The notes under the pieces: generated by a model
Told to the model about the DNA's origin: nothing
Databases searched by the model: none
What the model saw: the letters and a program-made list of their open reading frames with translations, nothing else
Made by a program: the position numbers and the translations under genes
Part shown: positions 46,925 to 55,133 of the stretch, piece after piece
How positions within the stretch are numbered: the first letter of the stretch is position 1
Layout: each line of letters opens with the position of its first letter
NCBI RefSeq assembly: GCF_003464085.1
Contig: NZ_QSDR01000005.1
Location: forward strand, 62,001-126,000
DNA from: Clostridium sp. AM58-1XD
GTDB lineage: Bacteria > Bacillota > Clostridia > Lachnospirales > Lachnospiraceae
Direction: 5' to 3'
DNA: 64,000 nt

Positions 46925-47841
46925 GATTTTCCCTCCTCCAGTAAAGTCATGATAAGTGCCATTCTGACGTACACACCGTACTGTGCCTGCTTAAAGTATG
47001 CAGCCCTTGGGTCTGAATCAACCTGTACGGAAATTTCATTGACTCTTGGAAGGGGGTGAAGGATGTACATATCATCTTTGGCCAGTTTCATTTTATCTTT
47101 TGTCAGAATATAGGAATCCTTTAAACGGATATAGTCTTCTTCGTTAAAGAAACGTTCCTTCTGCACACGAGTCATGTAAAGGATGTCCAGTTCAGGAAGC
47201 GCGGCATCCAGATTATCGACTTCAAGGAAATCCACATTGTTTGCGACTAATACATCTTCTCTTACATAGCTGGGAACACGCAGCTCCTGAGGTGAGATGA
47301 GGACGAAGCGGATTCCGGTATATCTTACGAGTGCATTAATGAGGGAGTGTACGGTACGTCCGAACTTTAAGTCTCCACACAGGCCAATTGTCAGATGGTC
47401 CAGACGGCCCTTTAATGAGCGGATCGTCAGAAGATCGGTCAGCGTCTGTGTCGGATGCTGGTGGCCGCCGTCCCCTGCATTGATGACCGGAATCTGGGAA
47501 AATTGGGAAGCTACCCTGGGAGCACCCTCCTTCGGATGGCGCATAGCGCAGATATCTGCATAGCAGGATACGACACGGATGGTATCCGCAACGCTTTCGC
47601 CCTTTGCAGCGGAGCTGGCGTCCGCAGAAGCGAATCCGAGTATGCTGCCTCCTAAGTTGAGCATGGCGGCTTCAAAGCTTAAACGCGTTCTTGTACTGGG
47701 CTCATAGAAAAGCGACGCCAGTTTTTTGCCCTCACAGGCATGTGCATATTTTTCGCGGTGTGTTTCGATATCATTGGCCAAATCAAGCAGATCGTTGATT
47801 TCATCCACGGTTAAATCCAGTGGGTTCAGTAAATGTCTCAT
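46918..47841 (-). CDS. pyrB: Aspartate carbamoyltransferase catalytic subunit
   Basis: 307 residues; makes N-carbamoyl-L-aspartate in pyrimidine synthesis. Carbamoyl phosphate-binding motif [13 protein letters not shown], the ASSAAKGES loop from the neighbouring subunit, [17 protein letters not shown], and [11 protein letters not shown] are all present. The start is the ATG at 47841 with AAGGAGG seven bases upstream. An open extension to 47931 in the same frame lies inside the leader and is not conserved. Expression is probably controlled by the leader at 47838-48030. Confidence 0.96.
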   Translation of the reverse strand: MRHLLNPLDLTVDEINDLLDLANDIETHREKYAHACEGKKLASLFYEPSTRTRLSFEAAMLNLGGSILGFASADASSAAKGESVADTIRVVSCYADICAMRHPKEGAPRVASQFSQIPVINAGDGGHQHPTQTLTDLLTIRSLKGRLDHLTIGLCGDLKFGRTVHSLINALVRYTGIRFVLISPQELRVPSYVREDVLVANNVDFLEVDNLDAALPELDILYMTRVQKERFFNEEDYIRLKDSYILTKDKMKLAKDDMYILHPLPRVNEISVQVDSDPRAAYFKQAQYGVYVRMALIMTLLEEGKSC

Positions 47842-48011
47842 AATATCCTCCTTATAAGTATCTTCAGAGATCGTCTTCCGGCCAAAATCAAGGCAGAAGA
47901 AGCTACAGGATCCGTACAAAAGAAAAGCCATCTCCTCTCACAGTGGAACAATAATACCTCTGTGAAAAGTGATGGCACATATTCAAAATTGATCGGTTTA
48001 CTTCGGAACAT
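47838..48011 (-). CDS. Candidate pyrBI leader peptide
   Basis: A 57-codon frame starting at ATG 48011 with AGGGAGG six bases upstream, only about 20 bases after the presumed transcription start. It encodes [15 protein letters not shown]... with several Phe codons, spans the attenuator hairpin, and its TGA overlaps the pyrB ATG. The arrangement parallels the pyrL leader peptide of the E. coli pyrBI operon but the sequence is unrelated. It does not look like a folded protein. Inference from position and ribosome binding site. Confidence 0.45.
   Translation of the reverse strand: MFRSKPINFEYVPSLFTEVLLFHCERRWLFFCTDPVASSALILAGRRSLKILIRRIL
47918..47975 (-). terminator. Candidate attenuator in the pyrB leader
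   Basis: On the minus strand CCATC-ACTTT-TCACAG (47975-47960) pairs with CTGTGA-GAGGA-GATGG (47943-47928), 15 of 16 positions including two G-U, followed by CTTTTCTTTT. It lies within the leader peptide frame, so ribosome position could control it. Confidence 0.55.
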
Positions 48012-48037
48012 ACGAAATCCTCCCTGACATTTTTTCC

Positions 48038-48066
48038 ATTATAGTCTATATGTCGGAAAATGTCTA
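48038..48066 (-). promoter_or_regulatory. Promoter of pyrBI
   Basis: On the minus strand TAGACA (48061-48066), 17 bases, TATAAT (48038-48043). Transcription should start near 48031, giving a leader of about 190 bases before pyrB. Confidence 0.75.
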
Positions 48067-48074
48067 CCGGTTTT

Positions 48075-48272
48075 TCAATTTTCTTTATCTCTAATTTTTA
48101 ATACCATCTGCCAGGCATAAATGATTACGGGAATAACGATCGTGCAGAAGAGAGAGGCCATGAGCAGCCGAGGCGTATTGGGGCTTCCTGTAAATGCCAG
48201 GATCAGAGTTGCGAGATAGAGCAGCGCAATGAGTACGACGGCTGTCAGTGCCAGAATTCTTTTTCCATTCAT
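48075..48272 (-). CDS. Small two-helix membrane protein
   Basis: 65 residues: MNGKRI, a hydrophobic helix (LALTAVVLIALLYLATLILAF), a short GSPNTPR turn, a second helix (LLMASLFCTIVIPVIIYAW) and a basic tail. GAAAGGAC lies about 12 bases upstream of the ATG. It ends 9 bases before the pyrBI promoter and is transcribed in the same direction. Looks like a real lineage-specific membrane protein with no assigned function. Confidence 0.6.
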   Translation of the reverse strand: MNGKRILALTAVVLIALLYLATLILAFTGSPNTPRLLMASLFCTIVIPVIIYAWQMVLKIRDKEN

Positions 48273-48346
48273 AATCTGCTTAGTCCTTTCTATATAAAAA
48301 ATACTGCAGTTCCAACGGCGCCTATAAAATATCGTAAGAAGATTGT

Positions 48347-48372
48347 ACTATACTTTTTAAAAACTGTATAGT
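48347..48372. repeat. 7-bp inverted repeat in a divergent intergenic region
   Basis: ACTATAC (48347-48353) and GTATAGT (48366-48372) around an AT-rich 12-base centre, between the divergent genes at 48272 and 48496. It overlaps -10-like sequences on both strands and could be an operator. The rest of 48273-48495 shows only the AAAGGAGG before 48496. Confidence 0.4.
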
Positions 48373-48495
48373 AAAATAAGTAGAAAAGCGCTGCTGTTTA
48401 CAGGCGTCATTTCGTTTCCTGCGCATTGTAAAGCATGATGCGGGGCACGGAGTGAACAGGAAAAAAGCAGAATCCTTGCTGAAAGGAGGGGCTTT

Positions 48496-49344
48496 ATGAG
48501 ATGGAACAGGCGAAGAGCGGTGATCCTTTTACTGGCTCTTTTTATAATATTTCCAACGTGCCGTGCCAGAGCCGACAGTAGTGATGAGGCGAAGGAAAAA
48601 CCGTATCACGGCTGGTATACGGATATTAAAACAGGTAAGCGGTATTATTATGATAAGAATGGAGAACTGCATTACGGGTGGCTCCGCTACACGGGAGACT
48701 GGTATTATTTTACAGTTCTGGGAAACATGGTAAACGATGGTTACCGAAGCATAGACGGAGAACAGTATTTCTTTTATAATACAGGGCAGTTGGCAGCCGG
48801 CACGTATGTAGGGCTTCATTATATGAATGAGAATGGCGTCCATGTGGACGAGCATGATATACGACTCATAGGAAATGGCGATGTCACCATGTATGACAGA
48901 GATATGATCACGGATGCCCTGTACTACGTGCCGCAGAAGTGGGTAACCAGATTTGTGAAGGAAGACTGGGAGTTGATGTATTATACGAAAAAGGCGTATC
49001 TGGAGGCGCCTGATACGAACCTTGGAATCTATTATGTATATCACAAGCTGGATCCTACATATAAGAAGCTGAAATTTACAAAGCCTGATGATCTGGTCAG
49101 AGGATTCGGAGAATATATCGGCTATACGCTGGGACTGTACAGAGAGGGAAATGAGGATATGGCTGTTATGTGGGGGGATGAGATGACGGTAGCAGAGATG
49201 GCTGATATCCCGAATTATTATGAAGACGACCCGGCTTTTTACTTCGGCATCCTGTGCAAGCTTTACTGGGATTCGGAGACGACGAAAGAGCTGGAAGAGG
49301 CGGCCCCTGATACGTATGCCGTCTTGAAGGATCTCCTTCAGTAA
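48496..49344 (+). CDS. Secreted protein with choline-binding-like (cell-wall-binding) repeats
   Basis: 282 residues. The signal peptide (MRWNRRRAVILLLALFIIF...ARADS) is followed at residues about 36-110 by aromatic-rich repeats: HGWYTDIKTGKRYYYDKNGE, HYGWLRYTGDWYYF, DGEQYFFYNTGQLAAG. These are the pattern of choline-binding/glucan-binding repeats, which anchor proteins to the cell surface. The C-terminal 170 residues (from NGDVTMYDRDMITDALYYVP) form a domain I do not recognise; the QKWVTRF and YVYHKLD segments hint at a compact alpha/beta fold. AAAGGAGG precedes the ATG. Monocistronic. Confidence 0.78.
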   Translation: MRWNRRRAVILLLALFIIFPTCRARADSSDEAKEKPYHGWYTDIKTGKRYYYDKNGELHYGWLRYTGDWYYFTVLGNMVNDGYRSIDGEQYFFYNTGQLAAGTYVGLHYMNENGVHVDEHDIRLIGNGDVTMYDRDMITDALYYVPQKWVTRFVKEDWELMYYTKKAYLEAPDTNLGIYYVYHKLDPTYKKLKFTKPDDLVRGFGEYIGYTLGLYREGNEDMAVMWGDEMTVAEMADIPNYYEDDPAFYFGILCKLYWDSETTKELEEAAPDTYAVLKDLLQ

Positions 49345-49455
49345 TGCGCCGTGCTGCCGTAACACATGGCAGTAACACGTCATCTCACAGCACAAAAAGT
49401 CAGGAAAAAGTATCTGTGATCCGTTAAGATCAGTACATACGGAAGGGGCGAGAGG

Positions 49456-50230
49456 ATGGATTGGATTGCAGGTATTCAGTATTCTGTGCGGGTTTACGCT
49501 GGGAGAATACGTTCGGAACAGAAGGCTGTCGCTTGCAGGAAGTGAAATAGTAAACTCCGGTCAGAAAATCATTGATATTGCATTAAAGTATGGTTATGAC
49601 ACGCCGGAAAGCTTCGGCAGGGCATTTACCCGCTTCCACGGGATATCGCCTTCGCAGGTAAAGAATAAAAATGCAGGTTTAAAATCCTTTTCACGACTTT
49701 CTGTAAAACTTATCTTAAGCGGAGGAAATACGATGGATTACAGAATCGAAACGAAGAAATCAGTCCAACTGATTATGAGAAAGAAAAAAGTTTCCGGAAG
49801 TCAGGAGCTTACGGCTGCAGAGATAGCGGAATTCTGGCGGCAGTGCAGCATGGACGGTACGATTGAGTCGTTGTGTAAGTACATTTCTGAGGACAATATT
49901 TTCGGCGGCTGCGTTGTAGGAGCCAGCTTCGGAACGGATGCGTCAGAGGAAGCGTATCCGTATGCAATTGGTGTGGTGTATAACGGCGCACCTATAAAAG
50001 AGGAAAACCTCGTTGTAGAGGAAATCCCGGCGCATACCTATGTTGTGTTCCGATGTGCAGGAAAGATGCCGGAGGCGTTCCAGCGGCTGTATCAGCAGAT
50101 TTCCAGCGAATTTTTCCCGTCAAGCGAGTATCAGCCCTGCGGCGGAACTGATTTCGAAGCATATCCGTCGACAGACATATCGTCTCCGGAGTACTGCTGT
50201 GAAATATGGGTAGCGGTTGAGAAAAAATGA
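49456..50230 (+). pseudogene. AraC-family regulator with GyrI-like domain, first helix-turn-helix deleted
   Basis: The gene opens with MDWIAGIQ at ATG 49456 (GAGAGG upstream), the usual first residues of this family, but then jumps out of frame straight into VFSILCGFTLGEYVRNRRL, the recognition part that normally comes 30-40 residues later. The second helix-turn-helix (IIDIALKYGYDTPESFGRAFTRFHGISPSQ) and the C-terminal GyrI-like effector domain (about residues 95-250, ending CCEIWVAVEKK) are intact. A TTG at 49466 could start the remaining 254 residues. Without the first helix-turn-helix, DNA binding should be impaired. The shared sequence GGTATTCAG at the junction suggests deletion between short direct repeats. 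Confidence 0.65.
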
Positions 50231-50248
50231 GAAGAATTAAGAGAAAGA

Positions 50249-50287
50249 GGAGGAGCCTGCCTATTCGGCAAGCTCCTCCCATTTTTT
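50249..50287 (+). terminator. Terminator of the AraC-type gene, overlapping the end of the ABC-F gene
   Basis: GGAGGAGC (50249-50256) pairs with GCTCCTCC (50272-50279), with an inner TGCC/GGCA stem, followed by six T. It lies between convergent genes and overlaps the last codons of the minus-strand gene. Confidence 0.75.
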
Positions 50288-52171
50288 ATACAGATTTTCC
50301 AGCTGTTCGGCAATCGCCTGCTTTTCCAGGTTCAGTTCAGCCAGTCGGACATGGTCCGTATAGACGTCTTCCTGTACGAGAAGAAGGTCGATTTCGCCGT
50401 CACGGTCCTCCAGCATGAGAATCTCTTCTTCCGTCCTCTTCAGCTCGTTCTGGCGTTTTCGGATACGCGCCTGCTCCTCTTTCTGAGCCTTCCAGTCCAA
50501 CTTTGTATCAGTTGCCGCATTTGCTTCCTCTTTTTCATCGGTAGGAGAGAGGTATATGCGCTCCATCAATTCTTTCTTTTCCAGATAATAATCATAGTTT
50601 CCTATATAGTTAATCAGTTTCCGGCCGGTCAGATCCAGAATTCTGGTAGCGGTCCGGTTGATAAAGTATCGGTCGTGGGATACGTACAGCACGGTTCCAG
50701 TGTAATTAACGAGAGCATCCTCCAGAATCTCTTTGGAGGTGATGTCCAGGTGGTTGGTCGGCTCATCGAGAATCAGGAAATTGGCTTCTGACAACATAAG
50801 CTTGGCAAGGGAGACGCGGCCTCGTTCACCGCCGCTTAAATCGGAGATGCGTTTGAATACGTCGTCCCCTGTAAAGAGAAATGCAGCCAGTATATTGCGG
50901 ACCTGAGTGTTATCCATGTTCGGATATGTATCCTGAAGCTCGTCAAAGAGCGTTTTTTCCATGTGAAGAACCTGATGCTCCTGATCATAATAACCGATGT
51001 GAACACGGGACCCCAAGGTGATTTCGCCGGTATCAGGCTCCATAAGTTCATTGATAATCTTAAGGATTGTAGTTTTACCCGTACCATTCGCGCCGATGAC
51101 GGCAACCCGTTCTCCCCGCTGGACATCCATGTCAACATGGGAAAAAAGCGTCTGATTACCAAAGGATTTGCTCAGATTGCGCACCGTGAGAACGTCATTT
51201 CCGCTGGTGATATTTGGCTCCAGGCGAATGCGCATCTCGTCGTTGACTTCTGCCGGCTTGTCCAGCAGTTCGATTTTATCCAGCATTTTTTCCCGGCTTT
51301 CCGCCCGTTTAATGGATTTTTCCCTGTTGAATGACTTTAATTTTGCGATCACTTCCTGCTGATGTCGAATTTCCTGCTGCTGATTCATCCAGGCTTTAAT
51401 CTGAGCGTCGCGGATCATGGAGCGCTTTTGGCGGTAATCGTCATAATTGCCGGAGAAGACTGTGGAGTGACCGTTGTCCAGTTCCACAATTTTGCTTACC
51501 ACCCGGTTTAGAAAATAGCGGTCATGGGCGACGATGATGACGGCTCCCGGATAATTTAGAAGATATGTTTCCAGCCACGTAATCGATTCCATGTCCAGAT
51601 GGTTGGTCGGCTCGTCCAGCATAATGATGTCCGGACGGGTCAGCAGAAGTTTGCCGAGAGATACACGTGTCTTCTGACCTCCGGAAAGCATGGAGATGGA
51701 TTTTGAAAAATCATTCTCTGAAAAGCCCAGGCCTTTGAGGACGCCGGTTACTTCGCTTTTCCATGCATATCCGTTCTGGAGCTCGAACTCATGATTCAGC
51801 CTGCTGTATTGGGAGAGAAGCTCCTCCAGCTGATCGCCTTCTGCATGTTTCATTTCCGTCTCCAGGGAGCGGATTCGCGCCTCCATTTCGATGACAGGAC
51901 GCTTTACTTCCAGCATTTCGTCAAAAATGGAACGGGAACTGGACAGGTCCTGGTGCTGGGCGAGATAACCCATGGTCTTTCCTTTTGCGAGGACGGCTTC
52001 CCCTTCATCGGCAGAAAGCTCACCGATAATAATTTTTAACAGGGTGGATTTGCCGGCTCCGTTAATTCCGACAATCGCCGCCTTTTCATGATCCTCTATA
52101 TGGAAAGAGACTTTCGACAGCACCTGATTGCCGCTGAAAGCCTTACTGATGTTGCTGCATGATAATATCAT
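50261..52171 (-). CDS. ABC-F family ATPase (ribosome-associated)
   Basis: 636 residues with two ABC domains and no membrane part. Domain 1: GINGAGKST, LSGGQKTRVSLGKLL, DEPTNHLD. An Arm/linker of about 80 residues (SMIRDAQIKAWMNQQQ...KSFNREKSIKRAESREK) contains the P-site tRNA interaction motif region. Domain 2: GANGTGKTT, LSGGERGRVSLAKLM, DEPTNHLD. A charged C-terminal coiled coil of about 75 residues ends the protein. ABC-F proteins act on the ribosome, either as translation factors (EttA, Uup, YdiF) or as antibiotic resistance factors; the C-terminal extension resembles YdiF/Uup. CAGGAGGA precedes the ATG. Confidence 0.92.
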   Translation of the reverse strand: MILSCSNISKAFSGNQVLSKVSFHIEDHEKAAIVGINGAGKSTLLKIIIGELSADEGEAVLAKGKTMGYLAQHQDLSSSRSIFDEMLEVKRPVIEMEARIRSLETEMKHAEGDQLEELLSQYSRLNHEFELQNGYAWKSEVTGVLKGLGFSENDFSKSISMLSGGQKTRVSLGKLLLTRPDIIMLDEPTNHLDMESITWLETYLLNYPGAVIIVAHDRYFLNRVVSKIVELDNGHSTVFSGNYDDYRQKRSMIRDAQIKAWMNQQQEIRHQQEVIAKLKSFNREKSIKRAESREKMLDKIELLDKPAEVNDEMRIRLEPNITSGNDVLTVRNLSKSFGNQTLFSHVDMDVQRGERVAVIGANGTGKTTILKIINELMEPDTGEITLGSRVHIGYYDQEHQVLHMEKTLFDELQDTYPNMDNTQVRNILAAFLFTGDDVFKRISDLSGGERGRVSLAKLMLSEANFLILDEPTNHLDITSKEILEDALVNYTGTVLYVSHDRYFINRTATRILDLTGRKLINYIGNYDYYLEKKELMERIYLSPTDEKEEANAATDTKLDWKAQKEEQARIRKRQNELKRTEEEILMLEDRDGEIDLLLVQEDVYTDHVRLAELNLEKQAIAEQLENLYKKWEELAE

Positions 52172-52210
52172 GGAGAATTCCTCCTGTTCATTTACGTAAA
52201 AGTCAGGTTA

Positions 52211-52239
52211 AGTATAATATAGGTTGTGTATTTTTTCAA
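52211..52239 (-). promoter_or_regulatory. Promoter of the ABC-F gene
   Basis: On the minus strand TTGAAA (52234-52239), 17 bases, TATACT (52211-52216), 40 bases upstream of the start codon. Confidence 0.65.
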
Positions 52240-52252
52240 GGATACAAATTGT

Positions 52253-52281
52253 TTGACATTTATTTGACATATAGCTATAAT
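52253..52281 (+). promoter_or_regulatory. Consensus promoter of rex
   Basis: TTGACA (52253-52258), 17 bases, TATAAT (52276-52281): a perfect match. TTTGACAT occurs twice, at the -35 and again 12 bases later in the spacer. No TTGTTAA-type Rex box is visible, so autoregulation by Rex is not supported. Confidence 0.85.
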
Positions 52282-52330
52282 AGAATGTAGCAAAGTATTT
52301 TTAGTATTTCTAGGCAGGAGGGCGATTGTT

Positions 52331-52996
52331 GTGGCAGAAAAAGATATTTCAAAGGCAGTCATTTCCAGGCTTCCAAGGTATTACCGTTATTTAGGAGAAC
52401 TTATGGAAGACGGAGTGGAAAGGATTTCCTCGAATGAGCTTAGTCTCAAGATGAAGGTAACAGCGTCCCAGATACGTCAGGATCTTAATAATTTCGGTGG
52501 CTTTGGACAGCAGGGATATGGTTATAATGTCAAATACCTGTATACGGAAATCGCAAAAATCCTGGGAATAGACAGACAGCATAACTTAATTATTATCGGT
52601 GCAGGAAATCTGGGACAGGCGATTGCCAATTATGCAAATTTTGAAAAACGTGGTTTTGTGATAAAAGGAATGTTCGACATTAATCCGCGCCTGATCGGAC
52701 TGGTGGTACGTGGAATCGAAATCCGCGGCGTGGATGATCTGGACCATTTTATTGTAGAAAATAACGTTCAGATGGCTGCGCTTACCATTCCTAAGACGAA
52801 AGCGCCGGAGATCGCAGACAGGCTGGTAAAGGCAGGAATCAAGGCAATCTGGAATTTCGCTCATGTAGATCTGGTCGTTCCGGACGATGTCGTCGTAGAG
52901 AATGTTCATCTTTCCGAAAGCCTGATGAGGCTTTCTTACCGCGTATGCAGCCTTCAGGATCAGCAGAAGGAAAAAGAGGAAAATAAGAAGGCATGA
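52331..52996 (+). CDS. rex: Redox-sensing transcriptional repressor Rex
   Basis: 221 residues. An N-terminal winged helix (RLPRYYRYLGELMEDGVERISS, then VTASQIRQDLNNFGGFGQQGYGY) is followed by a Rossmann domain (IIGAGNLGQAIANY) that senses the NADH/NAD+ ratio; high NADH releases it from DNA. In Clostridia it controls fermentation and hydrogen genes. GTG start at 52331 with CAGGAGGG nine bases upstream. Its stop overlaps the acpS start. Confidence 0.96.
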   Translation: MAEKDISKAVISRLPRYYRYLGELMEDGVERISSNELSLKMKVTASQIRQDLNNFGGFGQQGYGYNVKYLYTEIAKILGIDRQHNLIIIGAGNLGQAIANYANFEKRGFVIKGMFDINPRLIGLVVRGIEIRGVDDLDHFIVENNVQMAALTIPKTKAPEIADRLVKAGIKAIWNFAHVDLVVPDDVVVENVHLSESLMRLSYRVCSLQDQQKEKEENKKA

Positions 52997-53367
52997 TAGC
53001 AGGTGTCGGGACCGATATGGTCGAAATCAGCAGGATCAGGAAGGCGTGTGAGAGGCAGTCTTTCCTGGAACGCGTTTATACAGAAGAAGAACGCCGGCAG
53101 GCCGGGGATAACTATTCCCGGCTGGCCGGCAGTTTTGCTGTCAAAGAGGCGGTTTCGAAAGTGTTTGGAACAGGTTTCCGGTCTTTTTCCCCATGCGATA
53201 TCGAGGTGTTGCGGGATGAGAAAGGGAAACCGTATGTAAGACTGTATGGCGGGGCAGACGAATGTTTTCGATCCATGGGGATGATCAGAATAGAGGTATC
53301 CATAACGAATACAAAAGAATACGCCATGGCCTTTGCCGTAGGGGAACGGGCAGAGACGAAAATATAA
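52993..53367 (+). CDS. acpS: Holo-[acyl-carrier-protein] synthase
   Basis: 124 residues. Transfers 4'-phosphopantetheine from CoA to acyl carrier protein. The metal-binding Asp lies in GVGTDMVEISRI and the Glu in AGSFAVKEAVSKVFGTG, both invariant. It overlaps rex by 4 bases and is followed 18 bases later by nnr, a common firmicute order. Confidence 0.94.
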   Translation: MIAGVGTDMVEISRIRKACERQSFLERVYTEEERRQAGDNYSRLAGSFAVKEAVSKVFGTGFRSFSPCDIEVLRDEKGKPYVRLYGGADECFRSMGMIRIEVSITNTKEYAMAFAVGERAETKI

Positions 53368-53385
53368 AGAAAACAGGAGGAGCGT

Positions 53386-54915
53386 ATGAAGTATCTTGTA
53401 AGCAGCAGACAGATGAAGGAGATTGACAGATATACGATTGAAGAAATCGGTATTCCCTCTCTTGTGCTTATGGAGAGGGCGGCCATGAAGGTGGCAGAGG
53501 AGGCTGAGAAGCTCTCTAACCTGTCCGACGAGATACTTTCCGTATGCGGTACGGGCAACAACGGAGCAGATGGTGTTGCAGCCGCGCGGATGCTGAAGCA
53601 AAAAGGATACCGCGTGTCTGTCCTGCTGGCCGGAAACAGGGAACGCGGTACAAAGGAGCTGAGATTGCAGCTGGACATAGCGGAAAAGCTGGATGTACCT
53701 GTCATGGAATTCGGTGAATTCCTTCCTGGAAAATGTGATATTCTGATCGATGCGGTGTTCGGCGTAGGACTTGGGAGACCGATTGAGGGAAAATATAAAG
53801 AACTGATTGAGGTGCTTAAGAACCTTTCTCCAAAGAAAACAATCGCTGTCGATATTCCTTCCGGAATCCATGGGGACAGTGGAGCCGTGATGGGCTGTGC
53901 TCTGCCGGCTGACGTGACGGTGACATTCGGATATGAGAAACTGGGAACGGCCCTCTATCCTGGCAGGGATTACAGCGGAAAGGTGATTGTGGCTGACATC
54001 GGTTTTCCGGAAAAGAGCAGGGAGCATATAGGAGCGGCTGCATTTGCAATGGAGAAAGGAGATTTGGCAGAAATACCGCGCCGTCCTTCTTATTCCAACA
54101 AGGGAACCTTTGGAAAAGTACTGATTGTTGCAGGCGCAAAGAACATGGGAGGGGCGGCTTATCTTTCCGCACTGGCAGCATACAGGGCGGGCGCAGGACT
54201 GGTGAAGGTACTGACGGCTGAGGAAAACCGACTTGTTATTCAGGAAAAGCTGCCGGAGGCTGTTGTAATTACATATAATACCGGCATTATTATGGAAAAT
54301 CCGGAAGAAAGGAACCGCTTTTCCATTCTGGTGGAACGGGAGTGCCGGCAGGCGGACGCCGTTGTTCTGGGACCCGGCCTCAGCCAGGCGCACTATGTCA
54401 AAACAGTAGTGGAAAATGTCCTCAGCTTCGTCTGTTCCCCTGTTATACTGGATGCGGACGGCCTGAATACAATCGCCGAATACCCGGAACTGACAGGGTA
54501 TTATACGGAAAATGTCATCATTACGCCTCATCTTGGCGAAATGGCAAGGCTTACTGGAAAGACGGTATCGGAGATACGGGAAAACCTGCTGGAAACGGCT
54601 GTCAATTACGCAGGGAAGTTCGGAATTACCTGTGTTTTAAAGGACGCAGCCACTGTAGTAGCCGATAAGGAAGGAAAGATATCCGTGAATAAAAGCGGCT
54701 GCAGTGCCATGGCAAAGGGCGGTTCCGGCGATGTTCTGACCGGTATGATTGCAGCACTGATTGCTCAGGGAATGGAAGAATCGGCAGCAGCCCGTATGGG
54801 CGTCTATCTTCACGGCCTGTGCGGGGAGAGAGCGGCTGCGAAGGCAGGAGCGTATGGAGTTCTGGCGCATGAAATTGCAGATGAAGCAGGAAATGTATTG
54901 AAGAAACTGGGCTAG
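53386..54915 (+). CDS. nnr: Bifunctional NAD(P)HX epimerase / ADP-dependent NAD(P)HX dehydratase
   Basis: Repairs hydrated NADH and NADPH. The 509 residues split into an N-terminal YjeF_N epimerase (about 1-215, with GTGNNGADGVAAARML and the DAVFGVGLGRPIEG loop) and a C-terminal ribokinase-like dehydratase (about 225-509, with GGAAYLSALAAYRAGAGLV, DADGLNT and AKGGSGDVLTGMIAALIAQG). GGAGG precedes the ATG. A minus-strand frame of 523 codons lies opposite the gene but has no features of its own. Confidence 0.94.
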   Translation: MKYLVSSRQMKEIDRYTIEEIGIPSLVLMERAAMKVAEEAEKLSNLSDEILSVCGTGNNGADGVAAARMLKQKGYRVSVLLAGNRERGTKELRLQLDIAEKLDVPVMEFGEFLPGKCDILIDAVFGVGLGRPIEGKYKELIEVLKNLSPKKTIAVDIPSGIHGDSGAVMGCALPADVTVTFGYEKLGTALYPGRDYSGKVIVADIGFPEKSREHIGAAAFAMEKGDLAEIPRRPSYSNKGTFGKVLIVAGAKNMGGAAYLSALAAYRAGAGLVKVLTAEENRLVIQEKLPEAVVITYNTGIIMENPEERNRFSILVERECRQADAVVLGPGLSQAHYVKTVVENVLSFVCSPVILDADGLNTIAEYPELTGYYTENVIITPHLGEMARLTGKTVSEIRENLLETAVNYAGKFGITCVLKDAATVVADKEGKISVNKSGCSAMAKGGSGDVLTGMIAALIAQGMEESAAARMGVYLHGLCGERAAAKAGAYGVLAHEIADEAGNVLKKLG

Positions 54916-54951
54916 TTGTGGTATGATTTCAGATAACTGTTCAGGACGGCG

Positions 54952-55015
54952 GGAATGTGAGTGCAAAAACGAGAGCCAAGCTTGTATACTGGCAGGTTTT
55001 TGTGCTCACATTTCC
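54952..55015. repeat. Large imperfect hairpin upstream of alr
   Basis: Arms 54952-54970 (GGAATGTGAGTGCAAAAAC) and 54996-55015 pair with one bulge and one mismatch. The loop holds a short GCCA/TGGC stem. The weak T stretch lies inside the right arm, so it is not a standard terminator. It lies 36 bases after nnr and 118 before alr. Confidence 0.6.
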
Positions 55016-55133
55016 ATTGGGGACCCATATGCTTTTTGCATGACCGTAAGCCATTTGGGAACATGCATCGTGCTGAACCGACATGCTTTTATTTTATAAA
55101 AAAGTTATATCATCCGGGAGGAATGAAGCAGAT

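Noticed and set aside
47839..47931. Earlier pyrB start at 47931
   Set aside because: The frame is open there, but it has no ribosome binding site, overlaps the attenuator hairpin and gives residues unlike the pyrB N-terminus.
52201..52330. Rex autoregulation through a Rex box in the rex promoter
   Set aside because: No TTGTTAA-type inverted repeat is present; only a perfect sigma-A promoter and a repeated TTTGACAT.
52960..54531. 523-codon open frame on the minus strand opposite acpS and nnr
   Set aside because: It is a mirror of two well-recognised genes, has no ribosome binding site or family features, and its composition (many Cys, His, Phe, Arg) is that of an antisense shadow.
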